Positions 11,123 to 20,605 of a stretch of 64,000 nt of DNA are shown here, piece after piece. Source of the stretch: Azorinus chamasolen (Eukaryota > Mollusca > Bivalvia > Cardiida > Solecurtidae); the NCBI GenBank assembly GCA_963576725.1, contig OY755241.1:78790003-78854002 (forward strand). The letters run 5' to 3'. Numbering within the stretch: position 1 is the first letter of the stretch; the number at the start of each line of letters is the position of its first letter. The notes beneath the pieces are model-generated. The model searched no databases. It was given only the letters and a program-made list of their open reading frames with translations, and was not told the DNA's origin. The translations under genes and the position numbers were made by a program.

Positions 11123-11152
11123 ATGACGTCACTGCATGCCAACATGACGTCA
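11123..11152. promoter_or_regulatory. Pair of CRE palindromes (TGACGTCA)
   Basis: Two perfect TGACGTCA octamers about 20 bp apart (starting near 11124 and 11145). This is the consensus for CREB/ATF bZIP factors. No transcript start can be tied to them; they lie about 100 bp from the long hairpin at 11254 and may belong to that repeat instead of a gene. Confidence 0.4.
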
Positions 11153-11253
11153 CGTAATACGTACTTGCATGTATTTTCATTCAGGGGACGAAACCGCTTT
11201 AGAAATTTTTATTTTTATTCATTTTCTCCTTTTTTCTTGGAGTTGCATGATAA

Positions 11254-11401
11254 AAGAATTACTATGCTAGTAGGTTGGAAGTTCAGCTGTATTTTGGCTC
11301 GTCAGAAAAGTAGTTAAATGCTCTCCAAGGCTCGCATTTAACAACTTTTCTAACTCACCAAAATACAGCTGAACTTCCAACCTACTAGCATAGTAATTCT
11401 T
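11254..11401. repeat. P-family long hairpin, copy 1
   Basis: Near-perfect inverted repeat of about 65 bp arms, from AGAATTACTATGCTAGTAGG to its complement ending near 11401, with a loop around TCTCCAAGGCTCGC. The outer 45 bp of each arm pair almost completely; the inner part has a few mismatches. Compare the hairpins at 17552-17689 and 22480-22625. Confidence 0.8.
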
Positions 11402-11465
11402 ATATCTGAGTCTACTCTGTTTCCTAAATGCATGAAAATGAAATATGTTTAGGGGAAAGGTTTAA
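11402..11465 (-). mobile_element. TTAA-type MITE end fragment
   Basis: GAGTCTACTCTGTTTCC, AAATGCATGAAAAT and GGGGAAAGGTTTAA match the reversed left end of an E/F element. It directly follows hairpin P1. Confidence 0.5.
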
Positions 11466-11839
11466 AAATATTCCATTTCTAGTTGAGCAACTTGATTTTC
11501 ATTCCATTTCATCCATGACTACATACATATTTACACACCCACCAACTGTAGCTGGGGCTATATAGGAATCACTTGTCCGTCAGTAGTTACATTTTTTCTG
11601 GGACATTTGCTTTTACCTTCAAACTTGATACATGTTATAAGTGTTGTGTGGGAGCAGTCTTTTCTATGTTTCATAACTCTTGCACAGATTTGGAATAATT
11701 TTGACCCTTTCTAACTTCAAATCTCGTCCCTTAATTGGGCCATATTTTTGGGACATGCCATTTTTATGCCCCCAAAGGAGGGCATATAGTAATCGCATTG
11801 TCCGTCCTTCCGTCTGTCCGTCTGTCCGCACTCACCAAA

Positions 11840-12076
11840 AGGTAGTTGTGTGACTTTTTCTAACTAGTCCCACAAGTAAAATCATTAACCTGGCCATCTC
11901 TTGTGACATTAACCTGGCCATTTCTTGTGACATTAACCTGGCCAGTTGTGGGACATAGGGTTAGGGTTAGGGTTAGCTTCCAGATCATTCTTTTCCAAAG
12001 TTAGAGCCAAAAATAGTTTTTCTTGTGGGACTAGTCACACAAGAAAAGATCAAAGGAAAAAGTCACACAACTACCC
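11840..12076 (+). mobile_element. M1 MITE, copy in D element
   Basis: Same 237 bp element as at 8363-8599, with the same perfect 20 bp inverted ends, the 24 bp triplet and the GGGTTA triplet (about 11958-11975). The left flank GTCCGCACTCACCAAA is also shared with the C copy, although C and D differ elsewhere. Confidence 0.85.
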
Positions 12077-12120
12077 GTCCGTTAGTACGTCCGTCCGTCC
12101 GTCTGTCCTTCCGTCCAAAA

Positions 12121-12990
12121 TTCGTGTCCGGTCTGTAACTTCTTCATCTATCAAAGGATTTCAATATAACTTGCCACAAATGTTCACCAGACAGCGACGA
12201 TGTGTCGCGTTTGACTCCCTGGTCCAACGGTCAAAGGTCAAGGTCACAGGGTACAATTACTTTGTCACAAATTTCGTGTCCGGTCTGTAACTTCTTCATC
12301 TATCAATGGATTTCAATATAACTTGCCACAAATGTTCACCACACAAAGACAATGTGTCGCGTTCAACTCCCAGGTCCATGGGTCAAAGGTCAAGGTCACA
12401 GGGTACAATTACTTTGTCACAAATTTCGTGTCCGGTCTGTAACTTCTTTATCTATCAATGGATTTCAATAGAACTTGGCACAAATGTTCACCACACAAAG
12501 ACGATGTGTCGCGTTCAACCTTCAGGTCCATGGGTCAAAGGTCAAGGTCACAGGGTACAATAACTTTGTAACAAATTTCGTGTCTAGCCTGTAACTTCTT
12601 TATCTATAATCAATAGATTTCAATATAACTTGGCACAAATGTTCACCAGACAAAGATGATGTGTCGCTTTCAACTCCCTGGTCCATGGGTCAAAGGTCAA
12701 GGTCACAGGGTACAATTACTTTGTCACAAATTTCGTGTCCGGTCTGTAACATTTTTATCTATCAATGGATTTCAATATAACTTGGCACAAAATTTCACCA
12801 GACAAAGACGATGTGTCGCATTCAGCTCCCTGGTCCATATGTCAAAGGTCAAGGTCACAGGGTACAATTACTTGTTTATCTGTGAATGGATTTCAAACGA
12901 ACCTGGCACAAATGATCACCACACAAAGACGATGTTTCAACTCCCTGGTCCATGGGTCAAAGGTCAAGGCCACAGGGTACAATTTTGGGG
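12121..12990 (+). repeat. 152 bp tandem array in D element
   Basis: TTCGTGTCCGGTCTGTAAC recurs at 12121, 12273, 12425, 12577 and 12732 (152-155 bp). Each unit carries a run matching or close to GGGTCAAAGGTCAAGGTCA (12380, 12532, 12687 and 12954 are full matches at the DR1 part). The last unit is shorter. Confidence 0.9.
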
Positions 12991-13616
12991 GGCATTTGTC
13001 ACGTGTCTGTGACATCTCTTGTCTTTAAACCTATTTATGATATTGTCTTCAACTTGGTGCATATTATGAGTGTTATGTTCAAACACTCTTCTTTAGAGTT
13101 CTAAATATTTTGCAACAATTGACAGTATTATGCCCCTCCTTAACTTGTAATATTTTGACATGCAATTTACTACAAAACGATACATTAACAGTGTTATGTT
13201 TGGACACTCTTCTCCTAGAATTATGTCCCGTTTTAACTTTACAATGACCAGGTTGGGACATGCCATTTACTTGAAAACTATAACATTTATATAGGTGGAC
13301 ATGATCAGTGTCATGTGGGAACAATGGTCATTTTCACTCAGCCTGACTGGATTATGCCCTTATAAATTTAGTAATCAGCTTGAACACAACTTCCATTAAT
13401 TGACCCCCATCCTTACTACCTATATAGTGGTCACAAGCTAAGTGCCTATTATTGACAGACTTTACTGTATTTGTATTCTGTTGTATTTTTACTAAAGAAG
13501 ATCAAGGTCAAGCTCATTACTGTTTTGGTGAACTTGTGCTTGTTGTTATGATATTATATGGGATTTCCAACAGGGTAGTTTGGTGTGGGGATATCGATCG
13601 GTTACCTTCATTGATA

Positions 13617-13716
13617 GTTTTAGTTTTACTTAAATTATTTAAACTCTTTGTGGCTAAAGACGATAAGTTTTAGTTTTACTTAAATTATTTAAACTCTGTG
13701 GCTAAAGAAGATAAAT
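13617..13716 (+). repeat. 50 bp tandem duplication
   Basis: GTTTTAGTTTTACTTAAATT starts at 13617 and again at 13667, followed both times by ATTTAAACTCT and GGCTAAAGA. Two copies, nearly identical, so a recent slip. Confidence 0.85.
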
Positions 13717-13902
13717 TTCCTTCAAAATTAGATTGCATATGGGCTATTGTTGCACCTGCAGTGCCACCATCATCATAGTACATAGGACCTTTACTATTGG
13801 CTTTTAATTCTTTACTATACATGCAAATATTATGATTTTTTCCCATCACCACTATCAGATCTGATATCAAACAAAAAGAGCACTGTCCACCTCTCTGCCC
13901 CA

Positions 13903-16609
13903 TTTTTAGCTCACCTGAGCCAAAGGCTCAGGATGAGCTATTGTGACCGCTATTTGTCCGGCGTCCGTCCACATTTTCAAACGACATCTCTGATGAAACT
14001 GCTGACCCGATTTTAACCAAATTTTGTCAGAAGCATCAGTGGCTAGGGGAACGAAATGTTCACATTATGACCCCTGGGCCAAAAATGGCCCCGCCCAAGG
14101 GCTTATTAGTTTTTCATAGGAAAATTTTAAAAAATCTTCTTCTCTGAAATTGTAAGGCCTAGACCTTTGATATTTAGTATGTAGCATGATCTTATGGTCC
14201 TCTACAAACATTGTTCAAATTATGACCCCCAGGCCAAAAATGGCCCCGCCCCGGGGCTTATCAGTTTTTCATAGGAAATTTTTTAAAAATCTTCTTCTCT
14301 GAAACTGTAAGGCCTAGACCTTTGATAATTGGTATGTTGCATGATCTAATGGTCCTCTACAAAAATTGTTCAAATTATGACCACGGGCCAAAAATGGCCC
14401 CGCCCAATGGCTTATCAGTTTTTCATAGGAAAATCTTTAAAAATCTTCTTCTCTGAAACAGTAAGGCCTAGACCTTTAATATTTAGTATGTAGTATGATG
14501 TAATGGTCCTCTACAAAAATTGTTCAAATTATGACCCCCGGGCCAAAAATGGCCCCGCCCCGGGGCTTATCAGTTTTTCATAGGAAATTTGTTAAAAATC
14601 TTCTTCTCTGAAACTGTAAGGCATTGACCTTTGATATTTGGCATGTAGCATGATCTTATGGTCCTCTACAAAGATTGTTCAAATTATGACCCCTGGGCCA
14701 AAAATGGCCCCGCCCAAGGGCTTATCAGTTTTTCATTTGAAAATCTTTAAAAACCTTCTTCTCTGAAACTGTAAGGCCTAGACCTTTGATATGTTGCATG
14801 TAGCATGATCTAATGGTCCTCTACAAAGATTTTCAAATTATGACCCCCGGGCAAAAAATGGCCCCGCCCAATGGCTTATCAGTTTTTCATAGAAAATCTT
14901 TAAAAATCTTCTTATCTGAAACTGTAAGGCCTAGACCTTTGATATTTGGCATGTAGCATGATCTAATGGTCCTCTACAAAAATTGTTCAAATTATGACCA
15001 CGGGCAAAACATGGCCCCGCCCAAGGGCTTATCAGTTTTTCATAGGAAACTCTTTAACATTCTTCTTCTCTGAAACTGTAAGGCCTAGACCTTTGATATT
15101 TGGCATGTAGCTTTGGCTTGTGGTCTTCTGCCAAGATTGTTCAACTTACGACCATGACCTCTGGGCGAAACTTGGCCCTGGCTTATCAGTTTTCATGGGA
15201 AAGCTATATCATTTTTCTCTGAAACCATAAGGCTTAGACCTTTAATTAATGGCATACTGCTTTGCCTTGTGGTTCTCTACCAAGGTTGTACAAATGATGG
15301 CCCCGTCCCTAGGGTATCTCAGGTGAGCGCTTCAGGGCCTCAGGTCAATAATTATGGCCCTGAGGTTAAAATTGGCCCCACCCCGGGGGTGGGCAGTTTT
15401 CAATAGAAAGATATATTGAAATCTTTGAAATCTTCTCCTCTGAAACTGGAAGGCTCACAGCTTTCATATTTGGCACATAGCATCATGTTCAGGTCCTCTA
15501 CAAAAGTTATATAAATTATGGCCTTGGGGTCAAAATTGGCCCCACCCCAGGGATGGGTAGTTTTGAATAGAAACAAATAGTGAAATCTTTGAAAATCTTC
15601 TCCTCTGAAACTGGAAATCTCTCAGCTTTCATATTTGGCACAGAGCATCATGTTCAGGTCCTCTACAAAAGTTATATAAATTATGGCCTTGGGGTCAAAA
15701 TTGGCCCCGCCCCAGGGTGGGCAGTTTTTAATAGAAACCATTAGTGAAATCTTTGAAAATCTTCTCCTCTGAAACTGGAAGGCTCATAGCTTTCATATTT
15801 GGCACAGAGCATTATGTTCATGTCCTCTACTAAAGTTATATAAATTGTGCCCCTGGGGTCAAAATTGGCCCTGCCCCAGGGGTGGGCAGTTTTCAATAGA
15901 AAGATATACATGTAGTGAAATCTTTGAAAATCTTCTCCTCTGAAACTGGAAGGCTCATAGCTTTCATATTTGGCACAGAGCATCATGTTCAGTTCCTCTA
16001 CAAAAGTTTTATAAATAATGGCCCTGGGGTTTTCAATAGAAACAAATAGTGAAAACTTTGAAAATCTTCTCCTCTGAAACTGGAAGGTTCTCAGCTTTCA
16101 TATTTGGTATATAGCATCATGTTTAGGTCCTCTACAAAAGTTATATAAATTATGGCCCTGAGGTTAAAATTGGCCCCACCCCGGGGGTGGGCAGTTTTCA
16201 ATAGAAAGATATATTGAAATCTTTGAAAATCTTCTCCTCTGAAACTGGAAGGCTCACAGTTTTCATATTTGGCACATAGCATCATGTTCAGGTCCTCTAC
16301 AAAAGTTTTATAAATTATGGCCTTGGGGTCAAAATTGGCCCCACCCCAGGGGTGGGTAGTTTTGAATAGAAACAAATAGTGAAATCTTTGAAAATCTTCT
16401 CCTCTGAAACTGGAAGGTTCACAGCTTTCATATTTGGCACAGACCATCATGTTCAGGTCCTCTACAAATTTTTTATAAATTATGGGCCTGGGGTCAAAAT
16501 TGGCCCTGCCCCAGGGGTGGGCAGTTTTAAATGGAACATATAGTGAAAACTTTGAAAATCTTCTACTCTGATTGTCTGGTGAGCGCTTCAGGGCCATTCT
16601 GTCCCTCTA
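13903..16609 (+). mobile_element. A-family element, type 1/type 2 chimera
   Basis: Begins TTTTTAGCTCACCTGAGCC with type 1 head and 155 bp units (to about 15300), reaches the type 1 terminus TATCTCAGGTGAGCGCTTCAGGGCCTCA at 15308-15340, but instead of ending continues into type 2 units (about 160-165 bp, GGCCCCACCCCGGGGGTGGGCAG and CTCCTCTGAAACTGGAAGG at 16071, 16236 and 16401) and ends near 16609 at TCTGGTGAGCGCTTCAGGGCCATTCTGTCCCTCT, with a damaged final motif. Reverse-strand open frames at 15741-15986 and 16091-16597 follow the repeat, whose 165 bp period is divisible by three. Confidence 0.8.
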
Positions 16610-17068
16610 CACCATTGCAAACAGAGTAGACCCAGATTAGATGGCTCATTTAGTAGCCATATGATCAGTCTGCTCTGTTTACTTATATTATATAGTGCAA
16701 ATTGCATTAGATTATTTCCATTTAGTGTACAATATACAATGTACTTATAATATGTTTACTTAACCCTTTCCCTCATATAAATGCCTTTTCATGCATTTGC
16801 AAGCAGAGCATACCAAGATCAGGTGGCTCCTTTAGCAGCTGTCTGATTAGGGCCTACTCTGTTTGTTAATGGAATTTGAAAGATGTTTTTCATTACTTTC
16901 TAAAATGGCTACACTTTCTATTTTTCATTATAACTATTTTGCCCATCAATATTCAGTAGGTATTGAAATTTTGAATAAACATCGAACAGGGGAAGGGTTA
17001 AAAATAAGTTAAGATATGAATAATAATATGAACTTTTGTAGAAGGTATAATGAAAATATCTGAAATTT
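16610..17068 (+). mobile_element. F fragment plus E-family MITE, duplicated at 23.07 kb
   Basis: An F left part (CATTGCAAACAGAGTAGACCC, core palindrome) and a spacer are followed by a full E element at 16759-17000 (TTAACCCTTTCCCTCATATAAA to GGGGAAGGGTTAA) and 70 bp of flank. The whole 460 bp recurs at 23069-23541, including non-element flank, so it is a segmental duplicate and not two insertions. Confidence 0.8.
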
Positions 17069-17551
17069 TGAACATAAGCTTTATCCCTGTTCATTGTAAG
17101 TGAAGAATGCTGTATTCTTTTTTATGAAACTGTATTCAATTCATTTTCATATTACCAAATATGCAAGCATAAATGGTGTTTTTACTGAGGCTTCATAGAT
17201 CCATGCGAACATTTTTAGTGCTGAACATGTCATTCAAATCATAGCTCAAACACAGACATATCATAAATCTGAATATGTTGCTTATGTCAGTTTCCATGAT
17301 GCATAAAATCCGAGAAACAAGCAAGTGATTTAGGCTTTTCTCTGGTGTCTTCATGAGTCCATTTAAATGACACATTCCTAATACAAAATAGGTAACACAT
17401 TTCACCAATTTTCAATAGACACATTGCTACCTGCCTTAAGTGCACTTCATGAATACACCTTACAGTATTAATGAAACCATTTCTTCTTTATTTACATTTT
17501 GTTGATGGTTATGTTCTGCAACTTATTTTCATGTAAATGTATATACTATTA
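17069..17551. other. Intergenic, nothing recognised
   Basis: AT-rich. A 72-codon reverse open frame at 17193-17408 has no motif, splice context or coding bias that I can see. Confidence 0.4.
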
Positions 17552-17689
17552 GTTACACGGTTATTTGGCAGGGTGTACGGGCTGGTGTGACCGGGTTAGA
17601 TCCCGTATTTCCTGAGGCGTTAGCCGAAGGAAATACGTGGTCTAACCCGGTCATACCAGCCCGTACACCCTGCCAAATTACCGTGTAAC
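17552..17689. repeat. P-family long hairpin, copy 2
   Basis: Arms of about 60 bp from GTTACACGGTTATTTGGCAG to CTGCCAAATTACCGTGTAAC; the loop region is CCTGAGGCGTTAGCCGAAGG. Pairing is almost perfect and the arms are GC-rich compared with the flanks. A TGACGTCA octamer lies about 105 bp beyond the right arm (about 17797). Confidence 0.85.
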
Positions 17690-17695
17690 GAATTT

Positions 17696-18886
17696 ATTAC
17701 CAGTCAGAGATCCGATTTATCTAATTAAGAAACGAACAACTCTTATTTTGCTGACATTGGATCTCTAATTGTATGGCGACATGACAAAGAAAACATGACG
17801 TCATCACAGGGCAAATATTACGCCGTCTCAGAGCAAATTCGAAAGAGGAATTGAAACTTCACTAGTCTTGTAAACATTAACGGTAACACATTGTACTGAT
17901 AAGTTGATAGTGTTAAATTGATGAACGTATGAGGTCACCTGAGCCAAAGGCTCAGGATGAGCTATTGTGACCGCTATTTGTCCGTCGTCCGGCGTCCAGC
18001 GTCCGTCGTCCGGCGTCCGTCCACATTTTCAAACGACATTTCCTCTGAAACTGCTGATCCGATTTTAACCAAATTTTGTCAGAAGCATCAGTGGCTAGGG
18101 GGAACGAAATGTTGTTCACATTATGACCCCCGGGCCAAAAATGGCCCCGCCCCAGGGCAGGCTTATCAGTTTGTCATAGGAAAATCTTTAAAAATCTTCT
18201 TCTCTGAAACTGTAAGGCCTAGACCTTTGATATTTGGCATATAGCATTATCTTATGGTCCTCTACAAAGATTGTTCAAATTATGACCCCGGGGCTAAAAA
18301 TGGCCCCGCCCAAGGGCTTATCAGTTATTCATAGGAATATCTTTAACATTCTTCTTCTCTGAAACTGTAAGGCCTAGACCTTTGATATTTCGCATGTAGC
18401 ATGATCTAATGATCCTCCACAAAGATTGTTCAACTTACGACAATGACCTCTGGGCGAAACTTGGCCCTGGCTTATCAATTTTTCATGGAAAAATATATTA
18501 TTTTTCTCTGAAGCCATAAGGCTTAGACCTTTAATTAATAGCATACTGCTTTGCCTTGTGGTTCTCTACCAAGGTTGTACAAATGATGGCTCCGCCCCTG
18601 GGGTATCTCAGGTGAGCGCTTCAGGACCTCATGGCCCTCTTGTTTACGTTTATTATCGATTATTTGGTCGTAATCCATCCAGAATTATTGGAGTAAGGAC
18701 GATATGAAATTTCTAATCAACGCTAAAAATAAAAACAAAACGAATGACGTCACACGTCAAATTTGAATAATTCTGTATTCTACGTGGAAGCCGCTGAATA
18801 CGGTACTGTACACCCCGGCAGTTTTTGGTAAACTGACCAATCAAATTCCATGGATTTACTCTGACTGGTAATAAGTTCTGTTGTGT
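17696..18886. mobile_element. Q element with 16 bp inverted ends, host of A5
   Basis: TTATTACCAGTCAGAG at about 17696-17711 is repeated inverted as CTCTGACTGGTAATAA near 18871-18886. Both ends carry a TGACGTCA octamer 90-140 bp inside (about 17797 and 18744). Without the nested A element the unit is about 475 bp. No target duplication is clear because hairpin P2 adjoins the left end; P2 may be part of the same element. Confidence 0.5.
17932..18646 (+). mobile_element. A-family element, short type 1 copy
   Basis: Starts GGTCACCTGAGCCAAAGGCTCAGGATGAGC, lacking the TTTTTAGC lead, followed by GTCCGTCGTCCGGCGTCC, about 2.5 repeat units, the old-type unit ending in ACCAAGGTTGTACAAATGATGG, then CTCAGGTGAGCGCTTCAGGACCTCATGGCCCTCTTGTTT. 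The first G of the 3' hairpin stem is changed. Nested in Q. Confidence 0.8.
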
Positions 18887-19936
18887 AGTTTTAGTTCTAT
18901 GGTAACTTTTGATATTTATATGGAGTTCCTTTTGCAACATGGTCACTGCCAATTTATAATTGCCACATGCTACTTGTTTCTGTATATTTTTGTCTATTTC
19001 TCTCATTGCAGCCATGCATTTTGCTGCACAGTTGTGAGTGACAATTAGATAATAACAGATTTTATGACATCATGAATATCACTTATATTGTGTATGCTGA
19101 CAGGTAAATGTTTGTACATAAAAGAAACTGCATATAATGATCTCGTAAGCAAACAGAACATACCCCAACCAGACAGCTTCAATACAACTGTCTTGTCTAT
19201 CTTCCCTGTTGGCCAATATGTGAAAAAAGGGAAACAGGTTAGTAGGTAAGGGCTGTTACATTTAAAATGTATGTTGGTTTTTTGTTTGTTTGTTGTTGTT
19301 TTTGGGGGGGGGATGCAGGAAGGCATTTTAACCATTAGCCTGCTGGGTAAAATAGTTTTAGAGAATTACTCACCTACTACATTTTCAAAATTCAATCTTT
19401 ACACAATTTTACTACAAAAATGCAATCAAATTGTCAAACAGTTTGAATCCTAATCAGATGCAGAGTTACTCGGCGTCTCATCTGGATCCAAACAGTCTGC
19501 ATAGGTATTCACTCATCCGCTCATAGCAGGCTAAAGGTTAAAAAAAGCAAACCTGCATGAGTGGCTTCTGCTGCACTTTTTGGTTGTGCATGGGTGGATG
19601 GCTAAATTTGAAAGTGCTTTCCTGTACCCCATATACATTTAAATACACCAGCCCTAAATGAAAATGAGAGAACATAAATTCATTGCGAAAGTGCTTATGT
19701 TCTGTTTGCAGTTTCTTAAAAATTAATCTACATTCATTTACCATCAGTATTGGAAATGCATTTTTCCTTTGTTCTCTTATCAGTAACATTTATCAATAAC
19801 ATCATCAAACTTGAAACAAAGGGTTTCTTGTAGAAAATCAAGTGAAATTTAATATTTCATAAATGCTCAGTAGCATGTTTTCAGTTGCACAGATATAGTT
19901 TGACTTCATAAAATGTTCCTCCAGATAGTTACTTTT
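18887..19936. other. Intergenic with worn MITE pieces
   Basis: A worn E/F piece lies at about 19140-19250 and a worn M-type piece (GCAGAGTTACTCGGCGTCTCATCTGGATCCAAACAGTCTGC) at 19455-19540. A T/G simple run (TTTTTTGTTTGTTTGTTGTTG then nine Gs) is at 19278-19312. No gene seen. Confidence 0.4.
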
Positions 19937-20605
19937 ATTTTTAGCTCACCAGAGCACTTTTGTGCTCAGGGTGAGCTTTTGTGATCGCCTGATGTCCGTC
20001 CTCCGTCGTCGTCCGTCGTCGGGCGTCAACAATTTGAACCTTTAAAAATCTTCTCCTCTGAATCTACAGGGTTCTAAGCTTTCATCTTTGGTACATAGCA
20101 TCATCTGTAGGTCCCCTACAAAAGTTATATAAATTATGCCCCTAGAGTCAAAATTGGCCGCGCCCCAGGGGTGCCTTGTTTTCTATTGAAATATATTGTA
20201 AAACTTTGAAAATCTTCTTCTCTGAAACTGGAAGGTTCTCAACTTTCATATTTGGCACATAACATCATGTTCAGGTCCTCTACAAAAGTTATATAAATTA
20301 TGCTCCTGGGGTCAAAATTGGCTACACCCCAGGGTGGCCAGTTTTCTAGCAAACTTGAAGCTGACTGCACTTTTAAGCATCTTATCTTTACTCATAAAGG
20401 CCATAGAGAGGGGAGACTGACCTAGTATAGCCAGTTCCAGTGTTTGTGCAAGTTTTACCCTTAGCCTGATGAGTAGAGTAGAAATTGTGTTTAGCCAAAT
20501 AAATAACAAACACTCAATTTAGATTGAGAAAACTAAAAGGATAATTTTCAAAATGCTCTTTGCATATCTATGTCCTGCATTAAGCTCTCAGATATCAATA
20601 TAGAG
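19937..20605 (+). mobile_element. A-family element, type 2, 3' truncated
   Basis: TTTTTAGCTCACCAGAGCAC...GTGCTCAGGGTGAGC forms the 5' hairpin; a GTCCGTCCTCCGTCGTCGTCCGTCG tract and two type 2 units follow to about 20350. At 20455-20605 an inner segment (TTAGCCTGATGAGTAGAGTAGAAATTGTGTTTAG...) also occurs in the A9 copy at 28917-29070, showing it belongs to a longer type 2 variant. The 3' hairpin end is absent. Confidence 0.7.

Larger units (their letters stand above)
11761..13022 (+). mobile_element. D-family array-bearing element, complete
   Basis: Starts TTTTTATGCCCCCAAAGGAGGGCATATAG, a 5' hairpin of TATGCCC and GGGCATA, followed by a GTCCGTCCTTCCGTCTGTCCG tract. It contains the M1 MITE and about six 152 bp repeats. 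The 3' end is TTTTGGGGGGCATTT, hairpin GTCACGTGTCTGTGAC, then ATCTCTTGT. Forward-strand open frames through the array are by-products of the repeat. Same plan as A, B and C. Confidence 0.85.
11520..13440 (+). mobile_element. Older repeat (N) split by the D element
   Basis: Left part 11520-11760 (GGGGCTATATAGGAATCACTTGTCCGTC, then several CTTCAAACTTG..GTGTTGTGTGGGA blocks) and right part 13023-13440 (ACTTGGTGCATATTATGAGTG, GTTATGTTTGGACACTCTTC, GGACATGCCATTTACTT) share repeated words such as GGACATGCCATTT, so they appear to be one older array-bearing element interrupted by D. Its ends are too worn to place. Confidence 0.5.

Noticed and set aside
10900..11145. Promoter with CCAAT, TATA-like and CRE words driving the reverse open frame
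   Set aside because: The words are not in a usual order or spacing for either strand and the frame has no protein signature. The CREs may belong to the neighbouring hairpin repeat.
12306..13028. Overlapping forward open frames of 85-118 codons
   Set aside because: All lie in the D-element tandem array in different frames; no motif.
16091..16597. 168-codon reverse open frame with a repeating peptide
   Set aside because: It follows the A-type tandem repeat, whose 165 bp period is a multiple of three, so the frame repeats by arithmetic. No start or splice context, and equivalent arrays with 155 bp units have no such frame.
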